DNA of 64,000 nt from CAG-791 sp045113775 (GCA_045113775.1 JBGUJH010000018.1:1-64000), one strand, 5' to 3'; shown: positions 1-9,802, counted from the stretch's first letter. A program made the numbers and translations. The notes: generated by a model from the letters alone, not told the origin.

Positions 1-7
1 TGCAGTT

Positions 8-1027
8 ATGGCTTTGTTTGAAAACTATGAAGGACGTATGCCTCAGCTGCAGCCCGTTCTTGACAAGTACGGCTTCAAGAGCTTTGAGGATGTAAAGGCT
101 TTTACAAACGGCAAGGGTGTTGATGCTTACAGCATCGTAGAGAGCACACAGCCGATTTGCTTTGAGAACGTAAAATGGGCTTATGAGCTCGGCGCAGCGA
201 TCGCTATGAAGGAAGGCGCTACGAAGGCTGCTGACGCTGCTAAGTGGATCGGCGTAGGACTGCAGGCATTCTGCATTCCCGGATCTGTTGCAGATCAGCG
301 TCAGGTCGGTATCGGCCACGGCAATCTGGGTGCAATGCTGCTCGACGAAGAGACCGAGTGCTTCGCATTCCTTGCAGGACACGAGTCCTTTGCAGCTGCT
401 GAAGGCGCGATCAAGATCGCTCTTAACGCAAACAAGGTTCGTACGAAACCGCTCCGCGTCATCCTGAACGGACTTGGAAAAGATGCAGCTATGATCATCA
501 GCCGTATTAACGGTTTCACCTATGTACAGACCAAATATGACTATCTGTCCGCAGATGTCAAAGAAGACCACGCTCTGACCATTGTCAGCAAGACCCCTTA
601 TTCCAACGGCGATCGCGCAAAGGTCAACTGCTACGGCGCAGACGACGTTCGTGAAGGCGTTGCGATCATGTGGCATGAAGGCGCGGATGTTTCCATTACC
701 GGTAACTCCACGAACCCCACACGTTTCCAGCACCCTGTAGCAGGAACATACAAGAAAGAGCGCTGGGAAGCCGGCAAGAAATACTTCTCAGTTGCTTCCG
801 GCGGCGGCACAGGACGTACACTGCATCCCGATAACATGGCTGCAGGTCCTGCTTCCTACGGCATGACAGATACAATGGGCCGTATGCATTCCGACGCGCA
901 GTTCGCAGGATCCTCCTCCGTTCCCGCACACGTCGAGATGATGGGCTTCCTTGGCGCAGGCAATAACCCTATGGTCGGTATGACTGTAGCAGTTGCAGTT
1001 GCTGTACAGGAGGCAATGTCCAAATAA
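8..1027 (+). CDS. GGGtGRT family protein
   Basis: The 339-residue product carries the glycine-rich signature that names the GGGtGRT family (GGGTGRTLHP, near residue 265), followed by a Gly/Ala-rich C-terminus. The family is common in Clostridia and has no established biochemical role that I know. There is no signal peptide or clear membrane segment, so it is probably cytoplasmic. Codon use is strongly biased, as in highly expressed genes. The ATG lies seven bases from the window edge, so the ribosome site cannot be seen and a slightly longer start cannot be excluded. It is closed by a strong terminator and appears monocistronic at its 3' end. Confidence 0.85.
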   Translation: MALFENYEGRMPQLQPVLDKYGFKSFEDVKAFTNGKGVDAYSIVESTQPICFENVKWAYELGAAIAMKEGATKAADAAKWIGVGLQAFCIPGSVADQRQVGIGHGNLGAMLLDEETECFAFLAGHESFAAAEGAIKIALNANKVRTKPLRVILNGLGKDAAMIISRINGFTYVQTKYDYLSADVKEDHALTIVSKTPYSNGDRAKVNCYGADDVREGVAIMWHEGADVSITGNSTNPTRFQHPVAGTYKKERWEAGKKYFSVASGGGTGRTLHPDNMAAGPASYGMTDTMGRMHSDAQFAGSSSVPAHVEMMGFLGAGNNPMVGMTVAVAVAVQEAMSK

Positions 1028-1050
1028 TCTAAAGCGACAATTCAAGAAGG

Positions 1051-1080
1051 CCCCCGAAGTTTCTTCGGGGGTCTTTGTTT
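1051..1080 (+). terminator. Rho-independent terminator after the GGGtGRT gene
   Basis: Nine-base-pair stem CCCCCGAAG / CTTCGGGGG with a three-base loop, followed by TCTTTGTTT. Confidence 0.9.
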
Positions 1081-1112
1081 CGTTATGAACTTAATGGGGA
1101 GAGGCAGCATAA

Positions 1113-1568
1113 ATGGACCATGCAGAAAAAGCCAGGGCCCTGTTCCTGGAAGGGTATAACTGCGCGCAGGCTGTGTTCTGCGCTTTTGAAGATGTGACAG
1201 GACTGGACCGGGAGACCTCCGCGCGTCTTGCTTCCTCGTTTGGTGGAGGTATGGGACGCATGAGGGAAGTCTGCGGCACAGTGAGCGGCGCGCTCCTCGT
1301 ACTGGGGCAGCTCTGCGGATACTCGGATCCCAAAGATCCGCAGGCCAAAATAGACCATTACCACCTGGTACAGGAATTTGCCCGGCGCTTTAAGGAGATC
1401 AACGGGACGATCATCTGCAGAGAGCTCCTGAGCAGCGTAAAAACAAAGCCCGGAAACGAACCGGAAGCGAGGACGAAGGAGTATTACGAATCCCGTCCAT
1501 GCCTGCGCCATGTGGGAGAAGCAGCTGAGATCGTAGATGAACTGCTGCGCGAGCAAGGCGGGCTGTGA
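1113..1568 (+). CDS. C_GCAxxG_C_C family redox protein
   Basis: Small cysteine-rich protein (151 aa) with the family signature: GYNCAQAVF near residue 14, then FGGGMGRMREVCGTVSGA around residues 43-60, a Cys in GQLCGY, and two later Cys residues (IICREL, RPCLRH). The spacing matches the C_GCAxxG_C_C putative redox or metal-binding family. The partner and reaction are unknown. It has no signal peptide. It starts 32 bp past the preceding terminator and is followed by its own terminator, so it is probably a single-gene unit. Confidence 0.85.
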   Translation: MDHAEKARALFLEGYNCAQAVFCAFEDVTGLDRETSARLASSFGGGMGRMREVCGTVSGALLVLGQLCGYSDPKDPQAKIDHYHLVQEFARRFKEINGTIICRELLSSVKTKPGNEPEARTKEYYESRPCLRHVGEAAEIVDELLREQGGL

Positions 1569-1653
1569 ACGCTGAGCGGGCGGAGTGCGCCGTGAACTGC
1601 CTGAAACACACTTTTGTGGTATCATAAACAATTGATTAAGAAAATGCATGCTG

Positions 1654-1690
1654 ATCGGAGCGCCTTGAAGGGTGCTCCGATTATTTTGGG
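1654..1690 (+). terminator. Rho-independent terminator
   Basis: Stem ATCGGAGCGCC / GGTGCTCCGAT (one G-U pair), six-base loop, then TATTTT. Confidence 0.85.
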
Positions 1691-1781
1691 TTGGGACAGA
1701 GTCAATTCGCGGTCAGCTTTTTTGCACCGGCAAAGTATAGTAAAATAGAATCACATCTTAGTTTTGACAGAGGATCTGCCT

Positions 1782-3956
1782 ATGAAACGTATAATGATTT
1801 GGTTAATGATCGCTTCACTGCTTGCAGGCACATTCGTACTGACCGGCTGTTCCGACGAAGAGCCGGAGTCCGGCGAGACCGCTCTGAGTGAGAGTGACGA
1901 TGCACCCGTGACCGGCTCCAAAGAGAGGAAAGAATCCAAAGGCCTCTTCATGCAGGTCGACAAGGCCACCGGCGAGATGCTGATCCGCAGGCCGAAGCAG
2001 GAGACCTCCGCCACGATGGGCGAGAAAGGAAGCTGGACGATCTTTGTCTATCTGTGCGGAACGGACCTGGAGTCCGCGATGTTCAGGGGAGGAAGCGCCA
2101 CTGATGACATCAAAGAGATGAAGGCGGCGACTGCGGACGACAGGATCCGTTTTGTTATCCAGACAGGAGGAACGACTTTCTGGCATAACGGGGATATGGA
2201 CGAAGACCTGAACCAGCGCTTTGTCATTGAGGGAGGCAAGCTGATCAAGGTCGACGAGGAAGCGCGCGTCAGCATGGGCAAGTCCTCGACGCTGGCAGAG
2301 TTCCTCAAGTGGGGCGTGAAGAATTTCGCGGCCGAGAAGATGGGCGTCGTCCTGTGGGACCACGGCGGCGGCAGTATCGAGGGAGTCTGCTACGACGAAT
2401 ATGAAGAAGAGTGCCTGACGCTGCGTGAGATCGACGCGGCTCTCCTCAGCGTATATGAGACCATGACCGACAAGTTTGAGTTCGTCGGGATGGACGCCTG
2501 CCTGATGGGTACTGTGGAAATGGCCAATATTGCCGCCTCTTACGCCAGATACATGTACGGCTCAGAGGAGATGGAGCCCGGCGGCGGATGGGATTACACT
2601 CAGATCGGAAACTATCTGGCGCGCAATCCGGGCGCGAACGGCGCTGAACTTGGCAAAATAGTGTCCGACAGTTACCTTGCGGCATGTGAAAAGCAAGGCG
2701 ACGGCGAGATCGCGACGATGTCCGTTATTGACCTGGGCAAAGTGGACAGAATGGTTGAGAGCTTCAACACCTTTGCAAAGAGTATGTACGATTCGGCGGC
2801 AAACTCTGAGACATTCTCGGCGATGTCCAAAAAGATCAAGAGAATTGACAATTTCGGGGGCAACAACAAGTCGGAAGGCTATACCAACATGGTGGACTAC
2901 GGGGGCCTTTTGAACGCTTGCGCGGATTATACGACGGGCAGCGCAGAGGCGCTTTCAGCTCTGAAGGAATGCGTGATCTACTCTGTGCACGGCTCGGACC
3001 ATCCGAATGCGTCGGGACTGGCGATCTACTATCCCCTTGAAGTGCAGAGCCAGGAAGAACTCAAGACCTTTGAGAGCGTTTGCCTGAGTCCTTACTACCT
3101 CTCCTATGTGGACAAGAGGGCGCAGGGCTTTGTCAGCGCGGGTGAGGACTATGAATACGATGATGACACTTGGTTCCCCGGTGGATTTTGGTCCTGGCTC
3201 ACTGACTATGATGAGGACGAAGAGGGCGATTACGTGTACGAGGAGGATGACGACGAGTACTGGTCCTATCTCGGAAACAGTGGAGAGACAGGGCAGAGCC
3301 CGTACATCACGTTCTATGAGGAACCGCAGGTCGATGAGGATGGCGTTTACTATTTTGTCCTGGATGATGAGGGATATGAGAACACCGCGGATGTGACCGC
3401 GTATGTATACACCCTGACGGAAGACGGCGAAGGATACATAGAGTTCGGAGAGACCTACGATCTGGAGGCTGACTGGGACGAGGGATATTTTGCCGACGCG
3501 TTTGACGGAAACTGGCTGTCCCTGCCTGACGGACAGAATCTGGCGACCTACATCGTCGATACGACGGACGATTATATCATCTACAGCTCGCCGATCCTCC
3601 TCAACGACGAGGAGACGAACCTGAGGATCCGCCGGACATATGACGGAGAGACGACAGTGGAAGGCGCCTGGGACGGCATCGGAAACAATGGCATCTCTTC
3701 CAGAAGCATTGTCAAAATAGGAACCGGAGACACGATCGTCCCTATGTATTACAGCTACGACTGGGATGACGAGGAGAGCGTGTATTACGGAGAGGAATAC
3801 GATGTGGAAGGGAAGCTCAAAGTTGATTATTCGCCGCTGTATGAGGGCGAGTACCTCTATTCCTTCTGCATTGACGACGTTTACGGCGACTATTACATGA
3901 CAGATCCGGTAACATTCTATGTGGACGCGGACGGAGAAGTAATGTTCGGGTATTGA
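1782..3956 (+). CDS. Clostripain-related (C11) cysteine peptidase, lipoprotein
   Basis: The product begins with a lipoprotein signal (MKRIMIWLMI... LTGC lipobox, Cys about residue 23), so it should be anchored outside the cell. The catalytic region has the C11 hallmarks: WTIFVYLCGTDLES, the His of DHGGG at about residue 194 and the Cys of DACLMG at about residue 240. The rest, about residues 445-724, is acidic, rich in Asp, Glu and Tyr, and probably a beta-rich substrate or calcium-binding region. A TTG codon 18 bases upstream is in frame, but the ATG is preferred because AGAGGA lies just before it and the lipoprotein signal then starts at residue 1. A MATE exporter follows after 26 bp and is likely co-transcribed. 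Confidence 0.88.
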   Translation: MKRIMIWLMIASLLAGTFVLTGCSDEEPESGETALSESDDAPVTGSKERKESKGLFMQVDKATGEMLIRRPKQETSATMGEKGSWTIFVYLCGTDLESAMFRGGSATDDIKEMKAATADDRIRFVIQTGGTTFWHNGDMDEDLNQRFVIEGGKLIKVDEEARVSMGKSSTLAEFLKWGVKNFAAEKMGVVLWDHGGGSIEGVCYDEYEEECLTLREIDAALLSVYETMTDKFEFVGMDACLMGTVEMANIAASYARYMYGSEEMEPGGGWDYTQIGNYLARNPGANGAELGKIVSDSYLAACEKQGDGEIATMSVIDLGKVDRMVESFNTFAKSMYDSAANSETFSAMSKKIKRIDNFGGNNKSEGYTNMVDYGGLLNACADYTTGSAEALSALKECVIYSVHGSDHPNASGLAIYYPLEVQSQEELKTFESVCLSPYYLSYVDKRAQGFVSAGEDYEYDDDTWFPGGFWSWLTDYDEDEEGDYVYEEDDDEYWSYLGNSGETGQSPYITFYEEPQVDEDGVYYFVLDDEGYENTADVTAYVYTLTEDGEGYIEFGETYDLEADWDEGYFADAFDGNWLSLPDGQNLATYIVDTTDDYIIYSSPILLNDEETNLRIRRTYDGETTVEGAWDGIGNNGISSRSIVKIGTGDTIVPMYYSYDWDDEESVYYGEEYDVEGKLKVDYSPLYEGEYLYSFCIDDVYGDYYMTDPVTFYVDADGEVMFGY

Positions 3957-3982
3957 ACTTAATTTTCAGGCGGTGAAAGAAA

Positions 3983-5371
3983 ATGAGATCCAAGCTATTT
4001 GCACCGGTGGATATGACCGAGGGCAATCCGGTCATTCAGATCATCAAATTTACAATTCCTATGCTGCTCGGAAATATCGCGCAGCAGCTCTACAACACAG
4101 TTGACAGCATTATAGTCGGGAGATTTGTGGGTGACAACGCGCTGGCGGCGGTCGGCAGCGCCGGACCGATCCTGAATCTGATGCTGGTCCTTTTCATGGG
4201 CATTTCCGTGGGTGCCAGTATCATGGTCTCCCAGTTCTTCGGCGCGCGGCAGAGGGAGTCCCTGTCCAGGTCCATAGGCGCATGTGTGATTCTGACCGGT
4301 GCCGCTTCGCTGATCATCATGATTGTCGGACCCATCGTCACTATGCCGCTCCTTCGCCTTCTGGGAACGCCTGAGAGCATCATCGGCTGGTGCCGCAGCT
4401 ATCTGATCATCATCTGCCTCGGCATCGCCGGAGGCGGTTATTACAATATCCTTAGCGGCGTGCTCCGCGGACTCGGCGATTCCATGTCCGCATTGATCTA
4501 CCTTCTGGTGGCGACAGGAACTAATATTGTGCTGGACTATGTCTTTGTGGCCTACTTCGGCCTCGGAGTCGCGGGTGTCGCTCTGGCGACAGTCATCGCA
4601 CAGTTCGTTTCCGCGTTTCTGTCCCTCAGGCGGCTGACGAAGATGACGGACTATTTTGATATGAAGAAAGAATATCTGCTGCCGGACGGCGATTATATCG
4701 GTCAGCTGATCCGCCTCGGAATCCCGTCGGGCATCACACAGGCTATCTTCTCCATGTCCATGATCGTGGTGCAGTCACTCACGAACTCTTTCGGCGAGCA
4801 GTTCATCGCAGCCAACGTCATCGTCATGCGAATCGACGGTTTCGTAGTGCTCCCGGCCTTGTCCTTCGGCGCAGCTATGACCACTTACGCCGGCCAAAAT
4901 ATTGGCGCCGGCCGCATGGACCGCGTCGTTGAGGGCGCAAAGAAGGGCACCATCACTGCCATGGCAATCTCAGCCGTGGTCACCGGACTGATCCTTCTGT
5001 TTGGCAAGCCGATCATGGGCCTGTTCACAACGACGCAGGAACTGATCGACCTGAGCTACCGCATGATGCAGATCATAGCGGTGGGCTACATCATCATTGA
5101 GATCACCCAGTGCCTCTGCGGCATCATGCGCGGCGCCGGCGATACAGTGCGGCCCATGTGGATCTCCATTGCGACCTCCGTTGCCATTCGAATCCCTCTG
5201 GCCTACGGCCTGGTTGCGTTGACCAAGACGCCGGAACTCCCCAAAGGGGACTGTGCCATGATGTATGTTTCCATGCTGATCTCCTGGAGCCTGGGCGCTG
5301 TCATTACACTTATCGTGTATAAGCGCGGGAAGTGGAAGGAGAAGGCGAATCTGGTGACGGAGCGGGCATGA
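3983..5371 (+). CDS. MATE family efflux transporter
   Basis: 462-residue polytopic membrane protein with about 12 hydrophobic segments and the MATE/DinF-type start (PMLLGNIAQQLYNTVDSIIVG). Two halves are visible, the second beginning near IRLGIPSGITQAIF. The family exports cationic drugs or metabolites by Na+ or H+ antiport; the substrate cannot be read from sequence. The gap to the upstream peptidase gene is short, and GGCGGTGAAAG precedes the ATG as a ribosome site, so it is probably the second gene of a two-gene operon. A tandem repeat array follows immediately. Confidence 0.9.
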   Translation: MRSKLFAPVDMTEGNPVIQIIKFTIPMLLGNIAQQLYNTVDSIIVGRFVGDNALAAVGSAGPILNLMLVLFMGISVGASIMVSQFFGARQRESLSRSIGACVILTGAASLIIMIVGPIVTMPLLRLLGTPESIIGWCRSYLIIICLGIAGGGYYNILSGVLRGLGDSMSALIYLLVATGTNIVLDYVFVAYFGLGVAGVALATVIAQFVSAFLSLRRLTKMTDYFDMKKEYLLPDGDYIGQLIRLGIPSGITQAIFSMSMIVVQSLTNSFGEQFIAANVIVMRIDGFVVLPALSFGAAMTTYAGQNIGAGRMDRVVEGAKKGTITAMAISAVVTGLILLFGKPIMGLFTTTQELIDLSYRMMQIIAVGYIIIEITQCLCGIMRGAGDTVRPMWISIATSVAIRIPLAYGLVALTKTPELPKGDCAMMYVSMLISWSLGAVITLIVYKRGKWKEKANLVTERA

Positions 5372-5390
5372 CTTGGGTGAGCGGCGCGGA

Positions 5391-5602
5391 GTCATTGCAG
5401 AAGCTGGAAAATGGGCAGGTGCACTGACGTCATTGCCGGGATAGTCATTGCAGAAGCCGGAAAAAGAGCAGGCGCACTGACGCTCCAGGTCGCGGAGTCA
5501 GTACAGGAGCCGGAAAAATGGCATATGTGCTGATGCCTGTTGGCGAGAAGTCAGTACAGAAGCCGGAAAAGAGGCAAGTACACTGACGTCATTGCAGAAG
5601 CC
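5391..5602. repeat. Tandem 53-bp palindromic repeat, four units
   Basis: GTCATTGCAG or GTCAGTACAG recurs at 5391, 5444, 5497 and 5550, an exact 53-bp period. Each unit runs GTCA(G/T)T(G/A)CAG-AAGCCGGAAAA and ends about 38 bp later in GCACTGAC or a close variant, making an inverted repeat, followed by a 15-bp linker. A degenerate extra half-unit abuts the next gene. The array is the same family and period as the one at 37511-37828. Confidence 0.85.
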
Positions 5603-5622
5603 GAAAAAGAGGGGAATCCACC

Positions 5623-6450
5623 ATGCATGTTAACAAAGTTAACTCCATTTGCTTCAGTCCGGCCGGCAGCACGAAAGCCGTGACAGAGCACATCGCACAT
5701 CAAGTAGCAGAAGCACTTGATGTTCCGTGCGACATCATTGACTTTACACTGCCCGAGGCAAGAACAAATAAATACAGCTTCCAACCGGATGAACTTGTTG
5801 TATTCGGTGTGCCGACCTACGCCGGAAGAATTCCCAATAAGATTCTGCCATTTGTGCAGACACTGTTTGAGGGGAAGGAAACACCTGCCGTCTGTGTGGT
5901 CACTTACGGAAACAGGAACTATGACAGTTCACTGACCGAGCTTGTGCAGGAAATGACAGGAGACGGGTTCAAAGTATTTGCAGCGGGAGCATTTGTCTGC
6001 CGACATGTCTTTTCAGACAAAATCGCAGCGAGAAGACCGGACGCAGATGATTACAGGAAGATGGATGAATTTGCGGGGGAAGCAGTCAAAATGCTTGGCA
6101 GTACCAACTCAAGCATCCAAACACCAGTGATCCGCGGAGGCGAACCGGTCGCCCCCTATTACATCCCCAAGGGCGACGACGGACAGCCTGCAAAGTTCCT
6201 GAAAGCAAAGCCCAAGACAGACTTAAGCAAGTGCACGAACTGTGGAATTTGCGCCAAGGTATGTCCGATGGGTTCCGTTTCAAAAGAAAACTTTGCTGAT
6301 GTACCCGGCATCTGCATCAAGTGCCAGGCCTGCATACTGAAATGTCCGGAAAAGGCAAAATATTTCGATGATGAAGCTTTTTTGTCCCATGTCCGAATGC
6401 TGGAAAAGAATTTCACTGAGAGAAGAGAGCCGGAGTGGTTTTTCTCATAG
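5623..6450 (+). CDS. EFR1 family flavodoxin-ferredoxin protein
   Basis: 275 residues. The N-terminal half is flavodoxin-like (CFSPAGSTKAV phosphate-binding loop near residue 10, FGVPTYAGRIP near residue 66). The C-terminal half has two 4Fe-4S motifs, CTNCGICAKVCP near residue 206 and CIKCQACILKCP near residue 230. This arrangement matches the EFR1 (EF-hand-free flavodoxin-ferredoxin) group of anaerobes, thought to shuttle low-potential electrons in the cytoplasm. Partner unknown. The ribosome site overlaps the end of the upstream repeat array. A long terminator follows the gene. Confidence 0.88.
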   Translation: MHVNKVNSICFSPAGSTKAVTEHIAHQVAEALDVPCDIIDFTLPEARTNKYSFQPDELVVFGVPTYAGRIPNKILPFVQTLFEGKETPAVCVVTYGNRNYDSSLTELVQEMTGDGFKVFAAGAFVCRHVFSDKIAARRPDADDYRKMDEFAGEAVKMLGSTNSSIQTPVIRGGEPVAPYYIPKGDDGQPAKFLKAKPKTDLSKCTNCGICAKVCPMGSVSKENFADVPGICIKCQACILKCPEKAKYFDDEAFLSHVRMLEKNFTERREPEWFFS

Positions 6451-6496
6451 GGGAATCTTTTCTGAGAAAAATGATGCACACACGAACGAAATGAAA

Positions 6497-6548
6497 GAGT
6501 CTCCCGAAGTCCTGCAGACGTGTAGGACAACGGGAGACTCTTTTTTTT
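6497..6548 (+). terminator. Rho-independent terminator
   Basis: Ten-base stem GAGTCTCCCG / CGGGAGACTC with an inner GTCCT/AGGAC pairing, followed by eight T. Confidence 0.92.
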
Positions 6549-6590
6549 AACTTAATGACAAATTCATGCGTGAAATCCTGAAGTTTTTAT

Positions 6591-9065
6591 TCACTTATCT
6601 GTGCAGTCCGGCATCTGGTAGTTACCCATTACGCCCCGTGTGATTTTAAGCGTCTCCAACAGCCAATGAGCATTCCACTTCAGCTGCGCCCGGGAGACGA
6701 TCCCATCTTTAATTCCCTGAACAAGTTCTTCATAGTCTTTCTTGCTGCCCGGCATGAACAGCGTATGTCCGGAAGCCGCGACGCGAGGCGCGGAAGGAGC
6801 GCTGTATTTGCCGCTGCCGCCCAGAATGTCGCCTCCGACGATCCAGTCCGTCATCAGAAGTCCTTTGAAGCCGAATTCGCTGCGCAGGATGTCCTGGCAG
6901 AGTTCCTCGCTCTCAGAGGTGTGGACGCCGTTTATGAGATTGTAGGAGGACATGACGGCAAGCGGGCGGCTCTCTTTTATGCAGATCTCAAAGCCGCGCA
7001 GGTAGAGCTCTCTGAGGGCACGCTCTGAAACATTTGAGCTGTTGCCGTAGCGGTTGGTTTCCTGGTTGTTGGCGGCATAGTGTTTGATGGTGACACCTTT
7101 TCCTTTGTGGGACTGCACACCCCGGGTCAGTGCTGCCGCGAATTTGCCGGAGACGAGGGGATCCTCCGAGAAGTACTCGAAATTGCGGCCGCAGAGAACG
7201 CTTCTGTGAATATTGAGAGCCGGCGCCAGCCAGAGGTCAACGTAAAAGATCTCCATTTCATTGCCGACTATGTCGCCGCAGAGGTAAGCGAACTTCGGAT
7301 CCCAGCTCTGGGCGATGGCTGTCCCGATGGGGAGAGCGGTGGTGTACTGCTCGTATACTTTGGCGCCTCTGGGCGGCCGGGAAGTTATGTTTATCAGTAA
7401 AGAGACAGGCCCCGGAAGTAGTTCCAGCATAGTCTCGGGCATGGTGGAGCCAATGGCGTGGATCCCCTTCTTGTCCTTATAGAAGTGCCGCGCGAGACGC
7501 AGGCCTGCAGGACCGTCCGCGACAACTATGCAGCCGATTCCCTTACTTTCAAGAGCGGAAGTGCTCTCACCGGCAGCGCCGGCGACGCGGCCGGAGGCGT
7601 CTCCGATGACGCTCAGAATGCCGCCCTTGGGATTGAAACCTCCCATGTTCAGATAGGCGAGCTCTTCATCGCTCATATTGTCCAGAACGGGATCCACGAA
7701 GGAGGAACGCTCATAGTCGATGACTTCGGTCTCGCAAGCGCTGAGGTCTATTTTAATCAAAGGAAGTTCGTTGAAAGCAGCAGAATTTTCGGCGTCATCG
7801 GGCGCGCCATCCGAGCCAACCTTTTCCTCCACATCTCCTGCCAGGCAATTCTTCACCCGGCGCACAACAAATTCCTCGTCCAGATCAAGAGCGGCGACCA
7901 CAGCGGTGTCTGCGCTGCTTGTTCCCAAATGGACAAGATAGCGTCCGGCTTCGAGCACATAAGCCGCACGCGACGCATCAAAACTGCTCATATCGCGCAG
8001 GTCCCAGGAGATATTGACTGTTCCGCTTTCGCCCGGCGCAAGGGGGGCTGTCTTGGCGAAACCGGCGAGAGACTTGACGGCCTTCTCTATTTTGCCGGCG
8101 GGAGAGGAGAGGTAGGCCTGCAGGACTTCTCTGCCCCGGAAGCCGCCGACGTTCTTCACGCGCGCAGTGAGGCGCACGACGGGACCGGAAGCTGTGAGCT
8201 CTGTGAACGAATGAGTGAATTCCGTATAGGAGAGACCGTAGCCGAAGGGGAAGGCGGGCTTTGTGCCGGTTTTGTCAAAAAAGCGATATCCGACGAAGAT
8301 CCCCTCTGAGTAGAGCGTGTCATCCTGCTCGCCAAAACTCGCGATCCCGTAGTCTTTATAGGGCGCCCAGGTCGTGGTGAGCTTGCCGGAAGGGTAGAGC
8401 TTTCCGAGCAGAAGTCCGGCCAGTGCGCGGCCGGTCTCAACGCCGAGCTGGGAGAGGACCAGAATATTGCGGACTTCCATGACCTCGGAAAGATCCACCG
8501 GGCCGCCGGCGTTAACGACGAGCATGAAGCGCTCATACTTGCTGTTGAGCGCCAGGATATCCCGCACTTCGGTGTCTGTGAGGCGGTAGTCGCCCTTGAC
8601 GTCAAGGCGGTCATTTCCTTCACCGGAATTGCGGCCGACCACATAGATGGCGGCGTCCGCGCCGAAAGTCAGCGGGAGTTCGTATTCTGGCTCCAGAATG
8701 ACGGCGCCCATGCTTACTGCGATGACGTTTTTCTTTTCTTTTTTGGCTTTGGCCTTGATGGCTTTGTAAATAGCAGCTTTGTTATTCTCACGGATACGGT
8801 CGTATTCATCGAGCCAGCCGCCGTTAACAATGGTGAAACCGGCCTTCAAAAGTCCTTTTTCTACAGTGACGAAGTAGCGGGAGTTGACCTCTCCGGAGCC
8901 GGTGCCTCCTTTGACAGTGTGGCGGACGCCGCTTCCGTAGGCCGCGATCGTCCCGGGTTCTTCCAGAGGGAAAGAGCCGTCTTTTTTCAGCAGGACAGTG
9001 CACTCGCCCAAGTGGCTGCGCAGCCGCTTGATATTCTTTATTTCGTGAGGTTTTGCTTTGCTCAT
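6591..9065 (-). CDS. Glycoside hydrolase family 3 with inverted domain order
   Basis: 824 residues, no signal peptide. The usual GH3 order is reversed. The alpha/beta-sandwich comes first (GRNSGEGNDR about residue 145; KLTTTWAPY about 230), followed by the fibronectin-like segment (FPFGYGLSYTEF about 275), then the TIM barrel. In the barrel KHYAANNQETN and the nucleophile Asp740 in LLMTDW are visible near the C-terminus. Swapped order is known for some beta-glucosidases of Ruminococcus and Butyrivibrio, so activity is plausible. Substrate is probably a beta-glucoside or related plant glycoside (inference). AAGGAG sits 7 bases before the ATG. It is transcribed alone, convergent with the EFR1 gene. 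A TATACT -10 lies upstream (minus strand, about 9105-9115). Confidence 0.9.
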   Translation of the reverse strand: MSKAKPHEIKNIKRLRSHLGECTVLLKKDGSFPLEEPGTIAAYGSGVRHTVKGGTGSGEVNSRYFVTVEKGLLKAGFTIVNGGWLDEYDRIRENNKAAIYKAIKAKAKKEKKNVIAVSMGAVILEPEYELPLTFGADAAIYVVGRNSGEGNDRLDVKGDYRLTDTEVRDILALNSKYERFMLVVNAGGPVDLSEVMEVRNILVLSQLGVETGRALAGLLLGKLYPSGKLTTTWAPYKDYGIASFGEQDDTLYSEGIFVGYRFFDKTGTKPAFPFGYGLSYTEFTHSFTELTASGPVVRLTARVKNVGGFRGREVLQAYLSSPAGKIEKAVKSLAGFAKTAPLAPGESGTVNISWDLRDMSSFDASRAAYVLEAGRYLVHLGTSSADTAVVAALDLDEEFVVRRVKNCLAGDVEEKVGSDGAPDDAENSAAFNELPLIKIDLSACETEVIDYERSSFVDPVLDNMSDEELAYLNMGGFNPKGGILSVIGDASGRVAGAAGESTSALESKGIGCIVVADGPAGLRLARHFYKDKKGIHAIGSTMPETMLELLPGPVSLLINITSRPPRGAKVYEQYTTALPIGTAIAQSWDPKFAYLCGDIVGNEMEIFYVDLWLAPALNIHRSVLCGRNFEYFSEDPLVSGKFAAALTRGVQSHKGKGVTIKHYAANNQETNRYGNSSNVSERALRELYLRGFEICIKESRPLAVMSSYNLINGVHTSESEELCQDILRSEFGFKGLLMTDWIVGGDILGGSGKYSAPSAPRVAASGHTLFMPGSKKDYEELVQGIKDGIVSRAQLKWNAHWLLETLKITRGVMGNYQMPDCTDK

Positions 9066-9311
9066 CGTATTCTCCTTATCAAGAATCGGAACTGAGTATA
9101 TCTGATTTCAGTATAACACAGGTGAGATGTCTCTTGCCTCAATAGGCGGATGCTATCTGTTGCATCAGATATGAAACGGCCTCCGCCAATCTGCACAGAA
9201 CACACCGCAAACTGAAACCTGTGTAAAGAAGGGGGACACTTTAATTGTTAGACTCTTCTTGTAGATGATGATAACGAATGAATACGTTCAACTGACACAA
9301 GGGAGGGTAAA

Positions 9312-9770
9312 ATGAATAAACAGTTTAAAGAAATTCTTGTAATGAACCTTATGTATAATCTGCTGCTTGTGGTCGTTCTGTCCATCGTGGCACAGATCAT
9401 GAGTTTTGGAACAGTGATGTGGCCGGCAGTCCTGTTGGATATGTTGATCGCGTATGTTCTGGAGATGGTGATCGCTCTCGGGCTTCCTTTCTCAAAGTGG
9501 GGCATGTCCTTAGCCAACAAATATGCGGAGCCCGGAACCCTTAAGTACAGGCTCCTGATGACGACCGGCACAGCGATTCCTTTCGCGATCGCGATGTGCC
9601 TGGGAATGAGCTTTATAGGAACGGTCCTGATTGGACATCAGCCGCTCAGTGCATGGCTTATGGCACTGGTGGGAATGCTTCCGATATTTATCATTCTCGG
9701 CTGGGTATTATCCTTTATATTCGTTCCTGTTTTTATGGGCCTGGCACACAAGATCGTATATGGCGAGTGA
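9312..9770 (+). CDS. Small four-helix membrane protein, DUF2798-like
   Basis: 152 residues with four hydrophobic segments (about 12-30, 38-58, 85-107, 117-140) and a short basic cytoplasmic tail. The pattern resembles DUF2798-type integral membrane proteins, but I see no decisive motif. AAGGGAGGG precedes the ATG. It lies alone between the divergent GH3 gene and the symporter operon. Function unknown. Confidence 0.7.
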   Translation: MNKQFKEILVMNLMYNLLLVVVLSIVAQIMSFGTVMWPAVLLDMLIAYVLEMVIALGLPFSKWGMSLANKYAEPGTLKYRLLMTTGTAIPFAIAMCLGMSFIGTVLIGHQPLSAWLMALVGMLPIFIILGWVLSFIFVPVFMGLAHKIVYGE

Positions 9771-9802
9771 GGTGTCAAAAGAACCGTCCCCCTGACACTA
9801 CA

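Noticed and set aside
5391..5602. CRISPR array
   Set aside because: Regular spacing suggested it, but the whole 53-bp unit is conserved, there are no unique spacers, and no cas genes are present. The same holds for 37511-37828 and 23005-23430.
9065..9240. A regulon promoter for the permuted GH3 gene on the minus strand
   Set aside because: There is a TGCAAC and a TATACT, but they are 43 bp apart instead of 51 and no GAAAAG box or paired repeat is present.
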